DNA of 64,000 nt from Ruegeria meonggei (GTDB lineage Bacteria; Pseudomonadota; Alphaproteobacteria; Rhodobacterales; Rhodobacteraceae), in NCBI RefSeq assembly GCF_900172215.1, contig NZ_FWFP01000008.1, positions 148,161 to 212,160 of the forward strand, written 5' to 3'. Below are positions 62,582-64,000 of this stretch, in pieces. A model generated the notes under the pieces. That model was not told the DNA's origin and ran no database searches. It saw only the letters and a program-made list of their open reading frames with translations. A program made the translations under genes and the position numbers. The stretch's first letter is position 1, and each line of letters starts with the position of its first letter.

Positions 62582-63865
62582 GGGGTTGCTTTCCTCTGGG
62601 CCGGGGTGGCTGCGGCGCAAGAAATGCCGCGCCCGCTGAGTGATGATGACTTTCTATCCTTTGATATGGAACAGGCCGCCATCGGTCATCAACTGTTTTA
62701 CGATCCCATCCTGTCGGGCAACCGCAATATATCTTGTGCCCATTGCCACCATCCGGATTTCGGCACCTCCGACGGGTTGTCGCTGGGCATCGGCGAAGGT
62801 GGGCAGGGGCTGGGCCCCGACCGCACCCCCGGCACCGGAGCTGACCGGATCCGAAAACGCATTCCGCGCAATTCACCGGGGCTGTGGAACCTCGGGGCCA
62901 AAGACATTCATACCCTGTTCCACGACGGTCGCCTGAGTATCTCGGATGTCTACGGCAACGGCTTCAACTCCCCGGCGCAGGAATGGCTGCCTGAGGGGCT
63001 GAATTCCCTGCTTGCGGCGCAGGCGCTGTTCCCGCTGACATCGCAGTTCGAAATGGCGGGGAATGTGGCTGAAAATCAGGTCACCGGCGCGGTGCATGAC
63101 CGGATCGACAAAGGCTGGCCGATCCTTGCCAAACGGGTGCGCACTGATCCGCGTTACGGCCCGGCCATGGTTGCGGCCTTTGACGAGGTCAAGACCACTA
63201 AAGACATCACCATCACGCAGATCGCCAATGCACTTGCGGCTTTCATGGCCACTGAATGGCGCAGCACAGACAGCCCGTTCGATCAGTATCTGGCCGGAGA
63301 CAGCGACGCCCTGTCACCTGCCCAGCAGAACGGCATGGGCCTGTTCTACGGCAAGGCCCAATGCTCCACCTGCCATGCCGGGTCCTTGCTGTCAGATCAA
63401 AAGTTCCATGCGCTGGCCTTGCCCCCGTTCGGGCCGGGCCGGACTCGCCGATGGGACCCCTATGTCCGGGATGTCGGACGCATGGGTGAAAGTGATCGTC
63501 TTGAGGACGCCTATCGTTTTCGCACCCCAATGCTGCGCAATGTGGCGCTGACCGCGCCTTATGGGCATAACGGCGCTTTTCCCGACCTTGAGAGCATGAT
63601 CCGCCACCATCTAGATCCAGCAGACAGCCTGTCGCAGTGGACGTGGGACAAGGCCGCCTTGCCAAAGATTCCTTGGCTCCAAAAGGCAGATTTTGTCGCC
63701 TGGGATGATCGGCTGGAGATGGCGCGTCAGCGCAACAAGATCGACATCACCCCGGTCGTGCTGTCGGATACTGAATTGGACAGTCTTGTCACCTTTATGC
63801 ACGCGCTAACCGGGACCAGTCTGGACACGCCGCTTTTCGGCGTGCCCGAGGGGTTTGAGCCCTGA
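62573..63865 (+). CDS. Di-haem cytochrome c peroxidase/MauG-family protein
   Basis: Two haem c sites are clear: SCAHCHHPDFGTS near the N-terminus and CSTCHAGSLL in the second half. The region PRNSPGLWNLGAKDIHTLFHDGR and FRTPMLRNVALTAPYGHNGAFPDLESMI are family hallmarks. A signal-peptide-like stretch (LAHGVAFLWAGVAAAQ, 62573-62620) precedes the mature part but has no ATG; candidates are CTG 62573, GTG 62606 and ATG 62624, and the frame is open further back through the opposite gene. The coordinate given starts at the CTG as the only choice that keeps a signal. It would work in the periplasm. Confidence 0.75.
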   Translation: MAHGVAFLWAGVAAAQEMPRPLSDDDFLSFDMEQAAIGHQLFYDPILSGNRNISCAHCHHPDFGTSDGLSLGIGEGGQGLGPDRTPGTGADRIRKRIPRNSPGLWNLGAKDIHTLFHDGRLSISDVYGNGFNSPAQEWLPEGLNSLLAAQALFPLTSQFEMAGNVAENQVTGAVHDRIDKGWPILAKRVRTDPRYGPAMVAAFDEVKTTKDITITQIANALAAFMATEWRSTDSPFDQYLAGDSDALSPAQQNGMGLFYGKAQCSTCHAGSLLSDQKFHALALPPFGPGRTRRWDPYVRDVGRMGESDRLEDAYRFRTPMLRNVALTAPYGHNGAFPDLESMIRHHLDPADSLSQWTWDKAALPKIPWLQKADFVAWDDRLEMARQRNKIDITPVVLSDTELDSLVTFMHALTGTSLDTPLFGVPEGFEP

Positions 63866-63873
63866 TTTCAACC

Positions 63874-64000
63874 TTACTCTGCTGCGTCTTGGTATTCTGA
63901 CATTGGAGGGCATGTGCAGATTAGGTTTCTGTCACCGTATGCGTTGTCGACGCGGTTTACGGGGGACCAGTATTTGTCGACGCCCATCGAGCCCGGGGGG
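63874..64000 (-). CDS. gcvP: Glycine dehydrogenase (decarboxylating) C-terminus, partial
   Basis: The last 41 codons are visible: [20 protein letters not shown], then [21 protein letters not shown] and a TAA stop. This is the conserved end of the P-protein of the glycine cleavage system. The bulk of the gene lies beyond the window. It ends eight bases from the convergent peroxidase stop. Glycine/serine exchange links it to the nearby ser genes. Confidence 0.9.
   Translation of the reverse strand, partial: PPGSMGVDKYWSPVNRVDNAYGDRNLICTCPPMSEYQDAAE

Overview
The window is about 60 percent GC, densely packed, and reads as chromosome of a marine Rhodobacteraceae (Roseobacter group) alphaproteobacterium. 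The lineage evidence is the FlbT/FlaF-controlled flagellin locus, BioR-type biotin control with its TTATAGATAA boxes, a five-enzyme hut pathway using HutF and HutG, a DapD/DapE lysine route and TRAP transport. No tRNA, rRNA, CRISPR array, prophage or insertion sequence was seen.

Layout. 1-5.5 kb holds flagellar genes: a DUF1217 gene, flbT, flaF, flagellin, an FlgN-like chaperone and an FlgJ-like rod-binding protein on the minus strand, with fliK-flgD diverging. 5.5-14 kb is a polyamine uptake and catabolism island: a phosphotransferase, an FAD amine oxidase, the potF-A-H-I ABC transporter, a divergent GntR regulator and an aminotransferase. 14-25.4 kb is mixed: a class III cyclase with TPRs, a lytic transglycosylase, a YafY regulator with a GST, RNase R, dapE, an ionotropic-glutamate-receptor-like channel and a cupin. 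25.4-27.8 kb contains dapD and a degenerate second copy of its 3' end; between them lies a gene for a secreted protein made almost only of Gly, Glu and Ser. 27.8-30.2 kb is bioB-bioY-bioR. 30-41.6 kb is housekeeping and small operons: a dehydratase, a LOG protein, a Cys/Met lyase, cbpA-cbpM, cytochrome P460, rlmN, an IalB-like protein, asparaginase, an ArsR/SRPBCC/YCII operon and serB. 41.7-49.1 kb is the complete histidine utilisation cluster (hutUGHI divergent from hutFC). 49-54.4 kb holds matB, a phosphatase, serA and serC.

54.6-62.1 kb is the most interesting block. A GntR regulator and a Gfo/Idh/MocA dehydrogenase diverge from an operon coding for an SsuD-like flavin monooxygenase, an aldo-keto reductase, a flavin reductase and a three-part TRAP transporter. 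The enzyme trio matches the logic of oxidative desulfonation of sulfosugars (the sulfo-SMO pathway), but with TRAP import instead of ABC import and no glycosidase in view. The substrate is inferred, not shown. The window ends with a Sel1 protein, a di-haem peroxidase and the C-terminal end of glycine dehydrogenase (gcvP).

Regulatory DNA is unusually readable. There are three BioR boxes, a perfect 10-bp palindrome between the YafY-type regulator and the GST gene, a 14-bp direct repeat exactly 100 bp apart between potF and its regulator, and a serC leader with several hairpins. All assignments come from reading the sequence; no database search was run.
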